Shown here one piece after another: positions 34,439 to 43,813 of a stretch of 64,000 bases of DNA. Each line of letters starts with the position of its first letter. The stretch's first letter is position 1. The notes under the pieces are model-generated. The model was not told the DNA's origin and did no database searches. It worked only from the letters and a program-made list of their open reading frames with translations. This DNA is from Brevibacterium sp. S111 (GTDB lineage Bacteria > Actinomycetota > Actinomycetes > Actinomycetales > Brevibacteriaceae): assembly GCF_004745075.1 (NCBI RefSeq), contig NZ_RHFH01000006.1, forward strand, positions 62,001 to 126,000. Reading direction: 5' to 3'. The translations under genes and the position numbers were made by a program.

Positions 34439-35590
34439 TCACCCGACGACGACCGCAGGCGGGCCCGATGAGTCCCCGGTGGCATCCTCGGCGATCCGGT
34501 TGGCCTCCTCGATGAGCGTCTGGACGATCTCGGATTCGGGCACGGTCTTGATGACCTCCCCCTTGACGAAGATCTGGCCCTTGCCGTTTCCGCTGGCGAC
34601 TCCGAGGTCGGCGTCGCGGGCTTCACCGGGGCCGTTGACCACGCAGCCCATGACCGCCACGCGCAGCGGCACTTCCATGCCTTCGAGCCCGGCGGTGACC
34701 TCCTCGGCGAGGGTGTACACGTCGACCTGAGCCCGACCGCACGAAGGGCAGGAGACGATCTCGAGCCGGCGCGGGCGCAGGTTGAGCGATTCGAGGATCT
34801 GGTTGCCGACCTTGACCTCTTCGGCCGGAGGCGCGGACAGGGAGACGCGGATCGTGTCGCCGATGCCCTCGGCGAGCAGGTGGCCGAAGGCGGTCGCGGA
34901 CTTGATGGTGCCCTGGAAGGCGGGTCCTGCCTCGGTCACACCCAAGTGCAGCGGCCAGTCCCCGCGTTCGGCGAGCAGTTCGTAGGCGCGGACCATGATC
35001 ACCGGGTCGTGGTGCTTGACGGAGATCTTGAAGTCATAGAACCCGTGCTCTTCGAACAGGGAGGCTTCCCACAGCGCGGATTCGACGAGTGCTTCCGGGG
35101 TGGCCTTGCCGTACTTGTCCATGAGTCGTCTGTCCAGGGAACCGGCGTTGACGCCGATGCGGATGGACACTCCGGCGTCGGCGGCGGCCTTCGAGATCTC
35201 ACGCACCTGATCGTCGAACTTCCGGATGTTGCCCGGGTTGACGCGCACTCCCGCACATCCGGCGTCGATCGCGGCGAAGACGTACTTGGGTTGGAAGTGG
35301 ATGTCGGCGATGACAGGGATCTGGGACTTCCCGGCGATGATCGGCAGGGCCGCGGCATCCTCGGCCGTCGGGCAGGCGACACGCACGATGTCGCAGCCGG
35401 CTGCGGTGAGTTCGGCGATCTGCTGCAGGGTCGCGTTGATGTCGGTCGTCGGCGTCGTCGTCATCGACTGCACGCTCACCGGGGATTCGGATCCGACCCC
35501 GACCTTGCCGACCTGGATCTGCCGGGTCTTCCGCCGGGGCTGAAGCACGGGAGGTGGAGCGGCGGGCATTCCGAGATTCACCGATGTCAC
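34439..35590 (-). CDS. ispG: (E)-4-hydroxy-3-methylbut-2-enyl-diphosphate synthase
   Basis: 383 residues. It catalyses the penultimate step of the MEP isoprenoid pathway using a 4Fe-4S cluster. The TIM barrel ([15 protein letters not shown] ... [15 protein letters not shown] run) is followed by the cluster domain with CPSCGR and [14 protein letters not shown], giving the conserved Cys and Glu ligands. I chose the GTG at 35590 ([10 protein letters not shown]) because AAGGGA lies eight bases before it; the frame extends to 35956 without similarity. Together with dxr and rseP nearby it forms the usual dxr-rseP-ispG neighbourhood, here interrupted by a divergent serine hydrolase gene. Confidence 0.96.
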   Translation of the reverse strand: MTSVNLGMPAAPPPVLQPRRKTRQIQVGKVGVGSESPVSVQSMTTTPTTDINATLQQIAELTAAGCDIVRVACPTAEDAAALPIIAGKSQIPVIADIHFQPKYVFAAIDAGCAGVRVNPGNIRKFDDQVREISKAAADAGVSIRIGVNAGSLDRRLMDKYGKATPEALVESALWEASLFEEHGFYDFKISVKHHDPVIMVRAYELLAERGDWPLHLGVTEAGPAFQGTIKSATAFGHLLAEGIGDTIRVSLSAPPAEEVKVGNQILESLNLRPRRLEIVSCPSCGRAQVDVYTLAEEVTAGLEGMEVPLRVAVMGCVVNGPGEARDADLGVASGNGKGQIFVKGEVIKTVPESEIVQTLIEEANRIAEDATGDSSGPPAVVVG

Positions 35591-35826
35591 GAAGACGATC
35601 CCTTCCGTCTGGCTGGTGACCAGCGACGATGATGGTGCCGACGCCGAGGTGGCGCCTCGCTGCGGCCGGATTGTTCGAACCACGTCCATTGTAGGACCTC
35701 TGGGCGAGTCCCGGTCGCGCGTTCGAAGGTCGATTCCGTCCCAGCCTCCCCTTCCAGTCTGCCGCCCGACCGGTAGTGTGACAGTGACCTGCCAGAACTG
35801 TGCCGGAAATGTGAAGGAGCGGACCC

Positions 35827-37266
35827 GTGAGCGAAGGCGCATACCCCGAACCCGACATCGAGGCGATGACCGCCTCCCTGGATGCGGAGGCGAGCGCGCT
35901 GGCCGATCAGGGTGGATCCCTGGCTTGGGGGATCTTTCGCCGAGGAGGCTCCGCACGAGCCGTCAACGCCGACGTTCCGTACCGGATCGCGTCGATGACG
36001 AAGTCCTTCACCGCCGCGGCCATCGGTCTCCTCGCCGCGGACGGCCTCGACCTCGACCGGCCGTTCGGTCGGCTTGTGCCCGAACTGGCCGGCACGGCGA
36101 TCGCCGACCGCACCTGCCGGCAGGCTCTGACCATGGGCACCGGGTTCACGAAGGACGATCCGTGGGCCGACCGGATGGAGTCGATGGCCCCGGACGAGCT
36201 GATCGCCTGGCTGCGCCGCGGCACGATCGCCACAGCGCCCGCCGACACCGGTTACGAGTATTCGAACCTCGGCTATGCGGTGCTCGGCATGGTCGCCGAG
36301 GCGGTTATCGGACGCCCTTTCTCCGAGCTCGTGAGCGCGGAAGTCTTCGACCCCCTGGGACTCACGCGCACCGGTTTCGACCACACCGACTTCCCGGACC
36401 TGACACCGGGATTCCGAGTCGATGCCGACGGCGGTCTTCACCCGGCCGAGCTCACCGGGCCCGGGGTCTTCTCCCCCATCGGCGGGGTGATCTCCACGGT
36501 GGGCGACATCGGCACGTGGATGGCGGCCCACCTCGACGCGCTCGACGACCTCGATGCGGAGCCCGGAACGCTTCCGCACATTCTCACCGGCAATCAGCAG
36601 GGCCGACGGCTCATCGAGACCCAGCGCAGCGAGCACCATACGGAGACCCTGGTCTACGGGTATGGCCTGGAGACCCGGCTGGATTCGCGCTTCGGGCGAG
36701 TGGTCTGCCATTCGGGCGGCTATCCCGGCTACGGCTCGCACATGCGCTGGTTCCCCGACCTGGGGTTGAGCATCGTCGTGCTCGGCAACACCACGTACTA
36801 CCCGGCTCAGCGCAGTGTTCAGAACGCCGTCGACGCCGGTTGGGCGGCAGCCATTGGGAGGCCGGGCCTGGCTCTTGACCGCAGCTCCACCTCGGCGCCG
36901 GTGCCCCGCTATGAGGCGAAGTCCGCACAGATTCAGACGGTCTTGGACGCGGCGAACCTCGTCACGCAATTCGACGACACGATCGCCGATGAGCTGTTCT
37001 CGATGAACATGGACCTCGACGAACCCCGGGACGAACGACGGGAGCGCTTCACAAGGTGGCGGGCGACCAAGCAGGTCACGGCCCCGTTCACCGAAGCGGA
37101 CCTGACCATGGTCTCCCCGCTGCGCGGAGTGGTCACGGTGCCGGGCAACGGGACAGCGACGGGCACCAGCGATGCAGCAGCGACGGATGCACCGGATCAG
37201 ACGGTGACGATCACGGTCGGGCTCAACCACCTCGGTGAGGTGCAGGCGATCACCCTGAGCGCCTGA
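35827..37266 (+). CDS. serine hydrolase of the beta-lactamase/penicillin-binding (S12) family
   Basis: 479 residues. The three active-site elements are visible: Ser56-Met-Thr-Lys59 (SxxK) in RIASMTKSF, Tyr-Ser-Asn (YxN) near residue 144 in YEYSNLGY, and His-Ser-Gly-Gly near residue 296. No signal peptide, so it is probably cytoplasmic, like many esterase or peptidase members. The C-terminal 130 residues form a separate beta-rich region. The start is GTG at 35827 with AGGAG seven bases upstream. It is inserted, on the opposite strand, between ispG and rseP, which are adjacent in most relatives. The substrate is unknown. Confidence 0.9.
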   Translation: MSEGAYPEPDIEAMTASLDAEASALADQGGSLAWGIFRRGGSARAVNADVPYRIASMTKSFTAAAIGLLAADGLDLDRPFGRLVPELAGTAIADRTCRQALTMGTGFTKDDPWADRMESMAPDELIAWLRRGTIATAPADTGYEYSNLGYAVLGMVAEAVIGRPFSELVSAEVFDPLGLTRTGFDHTDFPDLTPGFRVDADGGLHPAELTGPGVFSPIGGVISTVGDIGTWMAAHLDALDDLDAEPGTLPHILTGNQQGRRLIETQRSEHHTETLVYGYGLETRLDSRFGRVVCHSGGYPGYGSHMRWFPDLGLSIVVLGNTTYYPAQRSVQNAVDAGWAAAIGRPGLALDRSSTSAPVPRYEAKSAQIQTVLDAANLVTQFDDTIADELFSMNMDLDEPRDERRERFTRWRATKQVTAPFTEADLTMVSPLRGVVTVPGNGTATGTSDAAATDAPDQTVTITVGLNHLGEVQAITLSA

Positions 37267-37278
37267 GGCCCTGCACCC

Positions 37279-38787
37279 CTATCCGCCGGCGTTGAAGATC
37301 GCGTCGAGGGTGATGGGTTTGACGAGGTCGACGTAGATGAGCAGCGCCGTCATGCACAGCATGAGTCCGATGCACACGTAGGTCAGCGGCAGCAGCTTCG
37401 CCGTGTCGAAGGGTCCGACCAGTCCGCGACCGCGCAACCGATTGATGCGGCGGCGAGCGCCTTCGTAGAGGCCGACGGCGATGTGTCCGCCGTCGAGCGG
37501 CAGCAGCGGGATCATGTTGAACGCGAAGAGGAAGATGTTGACCGAGCCGAGCATGCCCAGACCCATCTGCGCCTTGTCCATGACGTCGATGCGGTCGGTG
37601 GACACGATCTCACCCGCGATGCGGCCGACGCCGACCATGCCGACGAGCCCTTCGGCGTCGCGGTCCTTCGACCCGACCGCGACCTCGCCGATGTCGACGA
37701 GCTTGACCGGCAGGGTGACGATCGCGTGGAAGACTCCCGAGACCTGGTCCCAGACGGCTCCGGGGAATTCGCCGAGCGGCAGAGGCTGGCGATCGAACAC
37801 GGGTCCGATGCCGAGGAAGCCCTGGCTCTCGGTCTGCGGGGTGCCGTCGGCGTTCATCAGCGCATTGCCGGAGTCATCGACCTTCGGACGTTCAGTCGCG
37901 ATGATCGGCACCGTCACCGACGCTGCCTTTCCGTCGCGGATGTAGTCAACGTCAACGCGCTCACCGGCATGGTCTTTGATGACTGCAGACAATTGGTCCC
38001 AGTCCTTCGTCTCGACACCGGCGATCGCTGTGATCTCATCGCCGGGTTCGATCCCGGCCTCCCAGGCGGGGGTGAGCTGGTCATCGGCACGGCACGTGTT
38101 CTGCTCCGACGCGGGACGCTGCTGAGCCTCGGAGGCCGGCACCGCGCATTCGACGACGGTCTGCACCGTCGTCGTCGGCGTCATCACGCCGATGCCCAGC
38201 AGCGAGATCGCCATGATGAGGATGCCGAGGACGAGGTTGACGAAGGGTCCGGCGAACATGACAACGAGCCGCCTTGGCACGCTCAGCGCGTAGAACGTCC
38301 GGTGCTCTTCCCCCGGCTCGATCTCCTGATTCGAAAATTCCCGGGCATCAGCCATCGTGTTCTCAAACAGGCGACCCTTCCGCCGATTCCGACGTGGTGA
38401 GTCACCGTCGAGAGGCTCGCTCCGATGAAGGTCGGAATCACCCTCGCCGAGGTGGCCCGCCGTTGCCGTGACTTCACCGTCCGTCCCCGTGCCGCTGTCG
38501 ACCGCAGCCACAGCACCGACCCGGTCGACGCGCTGCGTCGTTGCTTCGGCAGGCGGGTACATGCCAGGCATCGCGATGAACCCGCCGAGCGGGAACGCTT
38601 TGATGCCGTATTCGGTCTCTCCCCTGCGGAAGGAGAACAGGGTCGGGCCGAACCCAACCATGTAGTGGGTGACCTTGACCCCGAACTTCTTCGCCGGGGT
38701 GAGGTGGCCGAGTTCGTGCAAGGCGATGGAGATCGAGATGCCGATGAGGAAGAGGATGATCCCGACGATGTAGAGCACAACGGTCAT
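37279..38787 (-). CDS. rseP: RIP metalloprotease, site-2 protease (RseP/Rip1-like)
   Basis: 502 residues. The first transmembrane helix carries the zinc motif HELGH (residues 24-28), the third ligand lies in NMIPLLPLDGGH near residue 430, and a PDZ domain (LTPAWEAGIEPGDEITAIAG) sits between. It cleaves membrane-bound anti-sigma factors within the bilayer. An 80-residue hydrophilic insert (about 85-165) separates the first catalytic block from VVMFAGPFVNLVLG and is longer than usual; it holds a near-match of the intergenic 13-mer. The ATG overlaps the dxr stop (ATGA). Confidence 0.95.
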   Translation of the reverse strand: MTVVLYIVGIILFLIGISISIALHELGHLTPAKKFGVKVTHYMVGFGPTLFSFRRGETEYGIKAFPLGGFIAMPGMYPPAEATTQRVDRVGAVAAVDSGTGTDGEVTATAGHLGEGDSDLHRSEPLDGDSPRRNRRKGRLFENTMADAREFSNQEIEPGEEHRTFYALSVPRRLVVMFAGPFVNLVLGILIMAISLLGIGVMTPTTTVQTVVECAVPASEAQQRPASEQNTCRADDQLTPAWEAGIEPGDEITAIAGVETKDWDQLSAVIKDHAGERVDVDYIRDGKAASVTVPIIATERPKVDDSGNALMNADGTPQTESQGFLGIGPVFDRQPLPLGEFPGAVWDQVSGVFHAIVTLPVKLVDIGEVAVGSKDRDAEGLVGMVGVGRIAGEIVSTDRIDVMDKAQMGLGMLGSVNIFLFAFNMIPLLPLDGGHIAVGLYEGARRRINRLRGRGLVGPFDTAKLLPLTYVCIGLMLCMTALLIYVDLVKPITLDAIFNAGG

Positions 38788-40076
38788 GCGCGGCCCCCGT
38801 TCCCTGCAGAGTCGTGCGCGGAATTCCGGGCAGAATCGCGTGCGGAGTCGCGCGCAGGCTTCTGGGCCGCCTTCTGTTCTGCGACGTCGGTGTGGGCGAA
38901 CTCGCGGGCCCAAGCATCGGCTGCGAGCACGGTGTCCACGGTGTGTGCGGCGGCCGGTTCGTGCGCGGCCAGGGCTCGGGCGAGGCCTTTGTCGATTCCT
39001 GTGAACGGAATGTCACCGGCGATGAACGCTGCTACGAACACCTCGTTGGCGGCGTTGAGCACCGCCGGATAGCTGCGTCCCTTCCGCCCGGCATCGATGG
39101 ACAGGCCGAGTGCCGGGAACGCGAGATGGTTGACGGGTTCGAACGACCAGTGCATGGGCTGGCCCCAGTTGTTCGCCACCGCGCCCGAGGACAGACGTTT
39201 CGTCGTTCCATCGTCCTCAGTGCCCAGGGCGTAGGAGATGGGCAGTCGCATGTCCGGCGGGGAGATCTGCGCGATCGTCGAGGCGTCGCTGAATTCGACC
39301 ATCGAGTGGATGTGGGACTGCGGGTGGACGACGACTTCGATGTGGTCGAAGTCGATGTCGAAGAGCAGATGGGCTTCGATGACTTCGAGGCCCTTGTTGA
39401 CCAGAGTCGCGGAGTTGATGGTGATCATCGACCCCATCGACCATGTGGGATGGTTGAGCGCCTGTGCCGGGCTGACACGGCGCAGGGCATCGCGAGTCAT
39501 GCCGCGGAAGGGCCCGCCCGAGGCGGTGATGATGAGTTTGCTGACCTCACCGTGGGTGCCGGCGCGCAGTGCCTGCGCGATCGCCGAATGCTCGCTGTCG
39601 ACGGGAATGAGCCGGGCACCGGTGGCACGGGCGGCGTCGAGGACGATGGAGCCGCCGATGATGAGGGATTCCTTGTTCGCCAGAGCCACATCGGTGCCCT
39701 GGGCGAGGGCGGCCAGGGTCGTGCCCAGGCCGGCGGCACCGGTGATCGCGTTGAGGATCATATCCGCGTCCAGGCCCGCAACCGCCTCGGCGGCGGTGTC
39801 GCCGAGGTGGATGACCTCGACGGGATCGGCGATTCCTCGCTGCGCGGCCATCTCAGACAGGCGCGCACGCACTTCGGCCTCTCCCCCGGCCGGTGGGGTC
39901 GTGAGCCCGATGACGGGAACGCCGAAGGTCAGCGCCTGGTCGGCCAGCAGATCGAGTTGGGATCCGGCGGCGAGGCCGACGATCCGATGCTCGTCCCGAT
40001 GTCCACGGAGAACATCGAGGGCCTGGGTGCCGACCGAACCGGTGGAGCCGACTACAATGAAGCTACGTTTACTCAC
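38784..40076 (-). CDS. dxr: 1-deoxy-D-xylulose 5-phosphate reductoisomerase
   Basis: 430 residues. It makes 2-C-methyl-D-erythritol 4-phosphate, the first committed step of the MEP pathway. The NADPH motif GSTGSVG is at residues 10-16, and the metal/substrate blocks LANKESLI, PVDSEHSA, TASGGPF and NHPTWSMG are all present. The C-terminal 30 residues are a low-complexity run of Ala-Arg-Asp-Ser units, outside the family core. The GTG at 40076 is preferred; a TTG at 40094 would add six residues. It is upstream of, and overlaps, rseP. Confidence 0.96.
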   Translation of the reverse strand: MSKRSFIVVGSTGSVGTQALDVLRGHRDEHRIVGLAAGSQLDLLADQALTFGVPVIGLTTPPAGGEAEVRARLSEMAAQRGIADPVEVIHLGDTAAEAVAGLDADMILNAITGAAGLGTTLAALAQGTDVALANKESLIIGGSIVLDAARATGARLIPVDSEHSAIAQALRAGTHGEVSKLIITASGGPFRGMTRDALRRVSPAQALNHPTWSMGSMITINSATLVNKGLEVIEAHLLFDIDFDHIEVVVHPQSHIHSMVEFSDASTIAQISPPDMRLPISYALGTEDDGTTKRLSSGAVANNWGQPMHWSFEPVNHLAFPALGLSIDAGRKGRSYPAVLNAANEVFVAAFIAGDIPFTGIDKGLARALAAHEPAAAHTVDTVLAADAWAREFAHTDVAEQKAAQKPARDSARDSARNSAHDSAGNGGRA

Positions 40077-40229
40077 GCCAACCGATGATGCCAAAGTTCT
40101 CTGGGAAATGACTCGACACGACCCCGCGTGGCAGCTCGTGTCCCACCCGATGAACCGCAGGTGTCTGCTGTGGTTCGCCGGCGCTGGTCTTCCACCGCGA
40201 TCCGGTGAAACAGTGAGTGAGAAGAATCA

Positions 40230-41447
40230 ATGGCGAAAGAGATGGATATGAGCAAGACGCTGAGCCCTGACGACATTCTTGGACTGGATTCGGTCTTCGA
40301 ATCCGATGACCTCGAATTCGCATCGATTGTCAAGAAGTGGTTGGACGAGAACGTTCGCGAGAAGATCGGTGACTACTTCCTCGACGCGACCATCCCCGCC
40401 CGTGAGCTCGCGGAGGGTCTCGGCGAACTCGGTCTGCTCGGCATGCACCTCGACGGCTACGGCTGCGGCGGATCGACTGCCACACAGTACGGTCTGGCCT
40501 GTCGTGAGCTCGAAGCCGTCGACTCCGGTCTGCGCTCGCTCGTGTCCGTGCAGGGCTCGCTGGCGATGTTCGCCATCCACCACTTCGGTTCCGAGGAGCA
40601 GAAGGAAGAATGGCTGCCGAAGATGGCCGCCGGCAAGGCCATCGGCTGCTTCGGACTGACCGAACCCGATGTCGGCTCCGACCCTTCGGGGATGAAGACG
40701 ACCGCGAAGAAGGACGGGTCCGATTGGGTCCTCAACGGCGCGAAGATGTGGATCACGAATTCCCCGGTCTCCGATGTCATGGTCGTGTGGGCCAAGACCG
40801 AAGAGGTCGACGACAAGGGCAAGCAGGTCGTGCGCGGTTTCGTCGTGCCGTCGAACACGGAGGGTGTGCAGACCCCGGAGATCCATCGCAAGATCTCGCT
40901 GCGAGCGTCGATCACCGGTGAGATCGTCCTCGACAATGTCCGTCTGCCCGAAGATGCCATGCTGCCGAAGGCCAAGGGACTCAAGGGCCCCCTGTCCTGC
41001 CTGTCCGAGGCTCGCTACGGAATCGTCTTCGGTGTCACCGGCGCCGCTCGTGACGCGCTGCTCTCGGCGCTGGAGTACACCGGAACCCGGATCCAGTTCG
41101 ACCGTCCGCTCTCGTCGTTCCAGATCACGCAGCAGAAGCTCGCGAAGGCCTTCGGCCAGTATTCGCAGATCACTCTGCTCGCCGCTCACCTGGGCAAGCT
41201 CAAGGATTCCGAAAAGGGCGTGCGTCCGGAGCAGATCAGCCTCGGCAAGATGGTCAACGTCGATACCGCGATGAACGTCTGCCGTGACCTGCGTGCCCTG
41301 TTCGGCGGTTCGGGCATCACGAGCGAGTACCCGCCGCTGCGTCACGCGGTCAACCTCGAAACCGTGCTCACCTACGAAGGCACGCATGAGGTCCACCAGC
41401 TCACCCTGGGTCGGACGATGACCGGAATCAACGCCTTCGCCAACTGA
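40230..41447 (+). CDS. acyl-CoA dehydrogenase, glutaryl-CoA dehydrogenase type
   Basis: 405 residues. The FAD motifs GLTEPDVGSDPSGM and WITNSP, and the C-terminal TYEGTHEVHQLTLGRTMTG with the catalytic Glu, match the glutaryl-CoA dehydrogenase branch; the segment DSGLRSLVSVQGSLAMFAI is also typical of it. That enzyme oxidises and decarboxylates glutaryl-CoA from lysine or tryptophan breakdown to crotonyl-CoA. A role on other short acyl-CoAs cannot be excluded. The start is ATG 40230 with a weak GAGAAGAA. It is a single transcription unit diverging from dxr, ending at the hairpin at 41503. Confidence 0.9.
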   Translation: MAKEMDMSKTLSPDDILGLDSVFESDDLEFASIVKKWLDENVREKIGDYFLDATIPARELAEGLGELGLLGMHLDGYGCGGSTATQYGLACRELEAVDSGLRSLVSVQGSLAMFAIHHFGSEEQKEEWLPKMAAGKAIGCFGLTEPDVGSDPSGMKTTAKKDGSDWVLNGAKMWITNSPVSDVMVVWAKTEEVDDKGKQVVRGFVVPSNTEGVQTPEIHRKISLRASITGEIVLDNVRLPEDAMLPKAKGLKGPLSCLSEARYGIVFGVTGAARDALLSALEYTGTRIQFDRPLSSFQITQQKLAKAFGQYSQITLLAAHLGKLKDSEKGVRPEQISLGKMVNVDTAMNVCRDLRALFGGSGITSEYPPLRHAVNLETVLTYEGTHEVHQLTLGRTMTGINAFAN

Positions 41448-41502
41448 AGTTGGGCCGCCGGCTTCTGCGCAAGCTCGGCGCTCCCGCCGCTCAGTGTCGC
41501 TG

Positions 41503-41535
41503 CCGCCCGCCGGCCCTTCGGGGTTCGGCGGGCGG
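41503..41535. terminator. bidirectional hairpin between convergent genes
   Basis: CCGCCCGCCG pairs with CGGCGGGCGG, and the loop holds a CCC-TTCG-GGG tetraloop mini-stem. It lies between the acyl-CoA dehydrogenase stop (41447) and the stop of the methyltransferase on the other strand (41544). No U-tract on either side. Confidence 0.65.
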
Positions 41536-41543
41536 TGTCGCGT

Positions 41544-42521
41544 TCACGACACCGGTCGCAGTTCCAGCGTGATCGTCAGTTCGTCCTCGCCGAGGCGGCT
41601 GTGAGCGTGCATCCCATGGGCAGTGGCGAACTCGGCGGCGTCCGCGGCCTGTTCCCGGCCGAGTTCGATGAGCAGCACACCGTCGGCTGCGAGCCAGTCA
41701 GTGGATTCGATGATGAGACGTCGCACGAGGTCGAGCCCATCGGGACCCGCGAACAGTGCACGGGCCGGTTCGAAGTCCACGGCTTCACGGGGCAGGAAGT
41801 CCGCGGCGGTCTCGGGCACATAGGGTGGAACGGCGGCGATGACCGAGAACCTGTGCCGCAATGCCTCGGGCAGGCCGTGCAGACAGTCGAGAGTGTGTCC
41901 GTGCACGGTGATCCCCGGCCGCCGCTCATGCCCAGGCATCCCTGACTGCCCAAGCGCTCCCGGCTGCCCAGGCGCCCCGGCCTGCGAGGATGCTGTCACA
42001 TTCCGCACGGCGCACCTCACCGCCTCTGCCTGCACATCACCGAGATGGATCTGAACGTCCGGCACCGAAGCGGCCGTGACTGCGGCGGCTGCGACCGAGG
42101 CGACGGGTCCGACTCCGCAGAAGGCTTCGAGCACCACCGGGCCCGCTCCTCCTGCACCGCGGCGGCGCGCCACGTCCCTGATCGCGGACGCCGTGGCCTC
42201 GGCCAGCTGGCGGGTGCGCTGCCGGGGAACGAACATTCCGGGCCGCACGTTCAGGCGCAGTCCTGCGAAGTCGACCCAGCCGACGATCTGTTCGAGCGGT
42301 TCTCCCGCGACCCGTCGTGCAACGAGGTCGACGAGCTTCGTGTCCGGGTCGCCGAGGTGCACCGCTTCGAGAAGAATCGCCGCTTCGTCTTCGGCGAAGA
42401 CGCAGCCGGCGGCGCGCAGACGCTCCACGGTCGGTGCGAATCGCGGATCGTGCTGCGGCCTACGAGGCAGAGAGGACCTCGTTGCGCAGCCACTCGAGGC
42501 TCGACTCGGCGTCGATCTCAC
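41544..42521 (-). CDS. PrmC-like protein-(glutamine-N5) methyltransferase paralogue
   Basis: About 325 residues. The SAM-binding motif I is VVLEAFCGVGPVASVA, and the catalytic (N/D)PPY is replaced by VPPY (AAVPPYVPETA), so it belongs to the putative N5-glutamine methyltransferase side group rather than true PrmC. An insertion of Gly/Pro-rich residues (QAGAPGQPGALGQSG) lies after motif II. The start is uncertain: GTG at 42521 overlaps the upstream gene by 62 bases, and a later GTG near 42434 is possible. It converges on the glutaryl-CoA dehydrogenase-like gene. Its protein target is unknown. Confidence 0.82.
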   Translation of the reverse strand: MRSTPSRASSGCATRSSLPRRPQHDPRFAPTVERLRAAGCVFAEDEAAILLEAVHLGDPDTKLVDLVARRVAGEPLEQIVGWVDFAGLRLNVRPGMFVPRQRTRQLAEATASAIRDVARRRGAGGAGPVVLEAFCGVGPVASVAAAAVTAASVPDVQIHLGDVQAEAVRCAVRNVTASSQAGAPGQPGALGQSGMPGHERRPGITVHGHTLDCLHGLPEALRHRFSVIAAVPPYVPETAADFLPREAVDFEPARALFAGPDGLDLVRRLIIESTDWLAADGVLLIELGREQAADAAEFATAHGMHAHSRLGEDELTITLELRPVS

Positions 42522-43146
42522 CGGAGTCCGTGAGCAGAAGGGTGTGGTCGGGGGCTAGTGGGACGAGTGCGGCGAATTCGACCCGGGAGTCGCGCATCGC
42601 CTGATCGAGGTTCGCGGTCTCGGCCCCGATGGTCACGCCCACGCCTTCGAACCGCGAGCGGGTGACCCGCACCGACGCCCGACCCGGTTCGACCGGTTCC
42701 GCTTCGATAGCGTGCAGAACGATCGCATCTCCGGCGCCCGCGACACCGTCAGAGGAATCCCCGGGACCGCGCAGGTCCACGGTCAGCCCGATCCGGGCCG
42801 CGGCGAGGAGACTGAGCGCCCGCGCCACCGGTGGGACATCCTCGGCGACGGTGAGCGTGGCACCGGACTCCGGGACCACACCCATGGCCCGCAGCACCCC
42901 GGCGAGTTTCGAACTGCGGTCGAGCACCTCCGCGCGGTCGAGTTCGACGGGCACGGACAGGGCCTTGATGAGCCGGGGGTCGGTGACTTCGCGACCGTCG
43001 ACGAGCGGTTTCTCGGGTGCGGGACCGGTGAGGACGACGTCGTCGGCCTGCCCCATGGCGATCGGAAAGTCGAGGATCTCGTAGACGGGGTTGAGGGTGC
43101 CGGGATGCGACTTCGTCGGAACGGAGAAGAAGTGGAAGTCAGTCAA
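42460..43146 (-). CDS. conserved hypothetical protein, coupled to a DivIVA-domain gene
   Basis: 228 residues, mostly soluble. I do not recognise the family. It begins TDFHFFSVPTKSHPGTLNPVYEILDFP and has an alpha/beta composition with one moderately hydrophobic helix (VARALSLLAAARIGL). The start is TTG at 43146, overlapping the stop of the DivIVA-domain gene by eight bases, so it is translated by coupling. Its 3' end overlaps the methyltransferase frame. Position suggests an actinobacterial cell-growth or division accessory, but this is only association. Confidence 0.72.
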   Translation of the reverse strand: MTDFHFFSVPTKSHPGTLNPVYEILDFPIAMGQADDVVLTGPAPEKPLVDGREVTDPRLIKALSVPVELDRAEVLDRSSKLAGVLRAMGVVPESGATLTVAEDVPPVARALSLLAAARIGLTVDLRGPGDSSDGVAGAGDAIVLHAIEAEPVEPGRASVRVTRSRFEGVGVTIGAETANLDQAMRDSRVEFAALVPLAPDHTLLLTDSGEIDAESSLEWLRNEVLSAS

Positions 43147-43699
43147 CGGAGGCCATCACCTCGACGACGCGGTCGATGAACGCATCGACCTGGTCCTCGT
43201 TGTAGGCCTTCTTGCCCTTCGCCGTCTTGAACAGCACACGGCGGACCTGGTCGACGCTCATCGCCACGCCCTGCGTGAAGTAGGAGTTGACCTTGTCGCA
43301 CATGTCATCAACCTGCTCGATGTCATAGCCGATGACACCGGGAGGCGGGTTGTCGAAGCGTTCCCCGGTCTCACGCACCAGACGGCCCCGCAGGGACGCG
43401 GCGACGCGGGTGAGCTCGGAGACCCAGGCGTCCTGACCGGACTGTGCGATGAGACGGTCGCGGGCCTGCTTGGCGAAGGCGTCTTCGAGGCGGTCGAGTG
43501 CGGCATCGACGACGGCGACATGATAGCCCTTGCGGACGAGGTCGAAGCCGACCGTGCGCACGGCACGCGAATCCAGGTCCCCGGGCTGCGGGGTCGGCCG
43601 TTCGAAGGACTCGCGGGCGCGCTTGAAGAAGCTGTCGACCTGCTTGGGGTCGTATCCGTTCTTCCAACCGGACATCCGAGGGAAAGTCGTGTCCGCCAT
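43139..43699 (-). CDS. DivIVA-domain protein
   Basis: 186 residues. Two short copies of the DivIVA pattern are visible: GWKNGYDPKQVDSFFKRA near the N-terminus and IGYDIEQVDDMCDKVNSYF plus AYNEDQVDAFIDRVVEVM at the C-terminus. These YDxxQVD repeats are found in small actinobacterial DivIVA-like proteins distinct from Wag31; there is no long coiled coil. GGAGGAG precedes the ATG at 43699. It is the first gene of a three-gene set with the hypothetical protein and the methyltransferase. A role at membrane curvature or the septum is expected from the family only. Confidence 0.88.
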   Translation of the reverse strand: MADTTFPRMSGWKNGYDPKQVDSFFKRARESFERPTPQPGDLDSRAVRTVGFDLVRKGYHVAVVDAALDRLEDAFAKQARDRLIAQSGQDAWVSELTRVAASLRGRLVRETGERFDNPPPGVIGYDIEQVDDMCDKVNSYFTQGVAMSVDQVRRVLFKTAKGKKAYNEDQVDAFIDRVVEVMASVD

Positions 43700-43813
43700 G
43701 TCTCCTCCAGAAGCGAGTGGCTGTGGTGTTTCCACCATGATAGATGGAAGCCGCAGAAATTGCGTGCCGGCACGTACGTGCCGGGCATCGGATGTCTCCG
43801 ACCGGGCCGTGTC

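Noticed and set aside
35587..37230. 547-residue minus-strand open frame opposite the serine hydrolase
   Set aside because: The plus-strand gene has SxxK, YxN and HxG motifs and a good ribosome site; the opposite frame has none.
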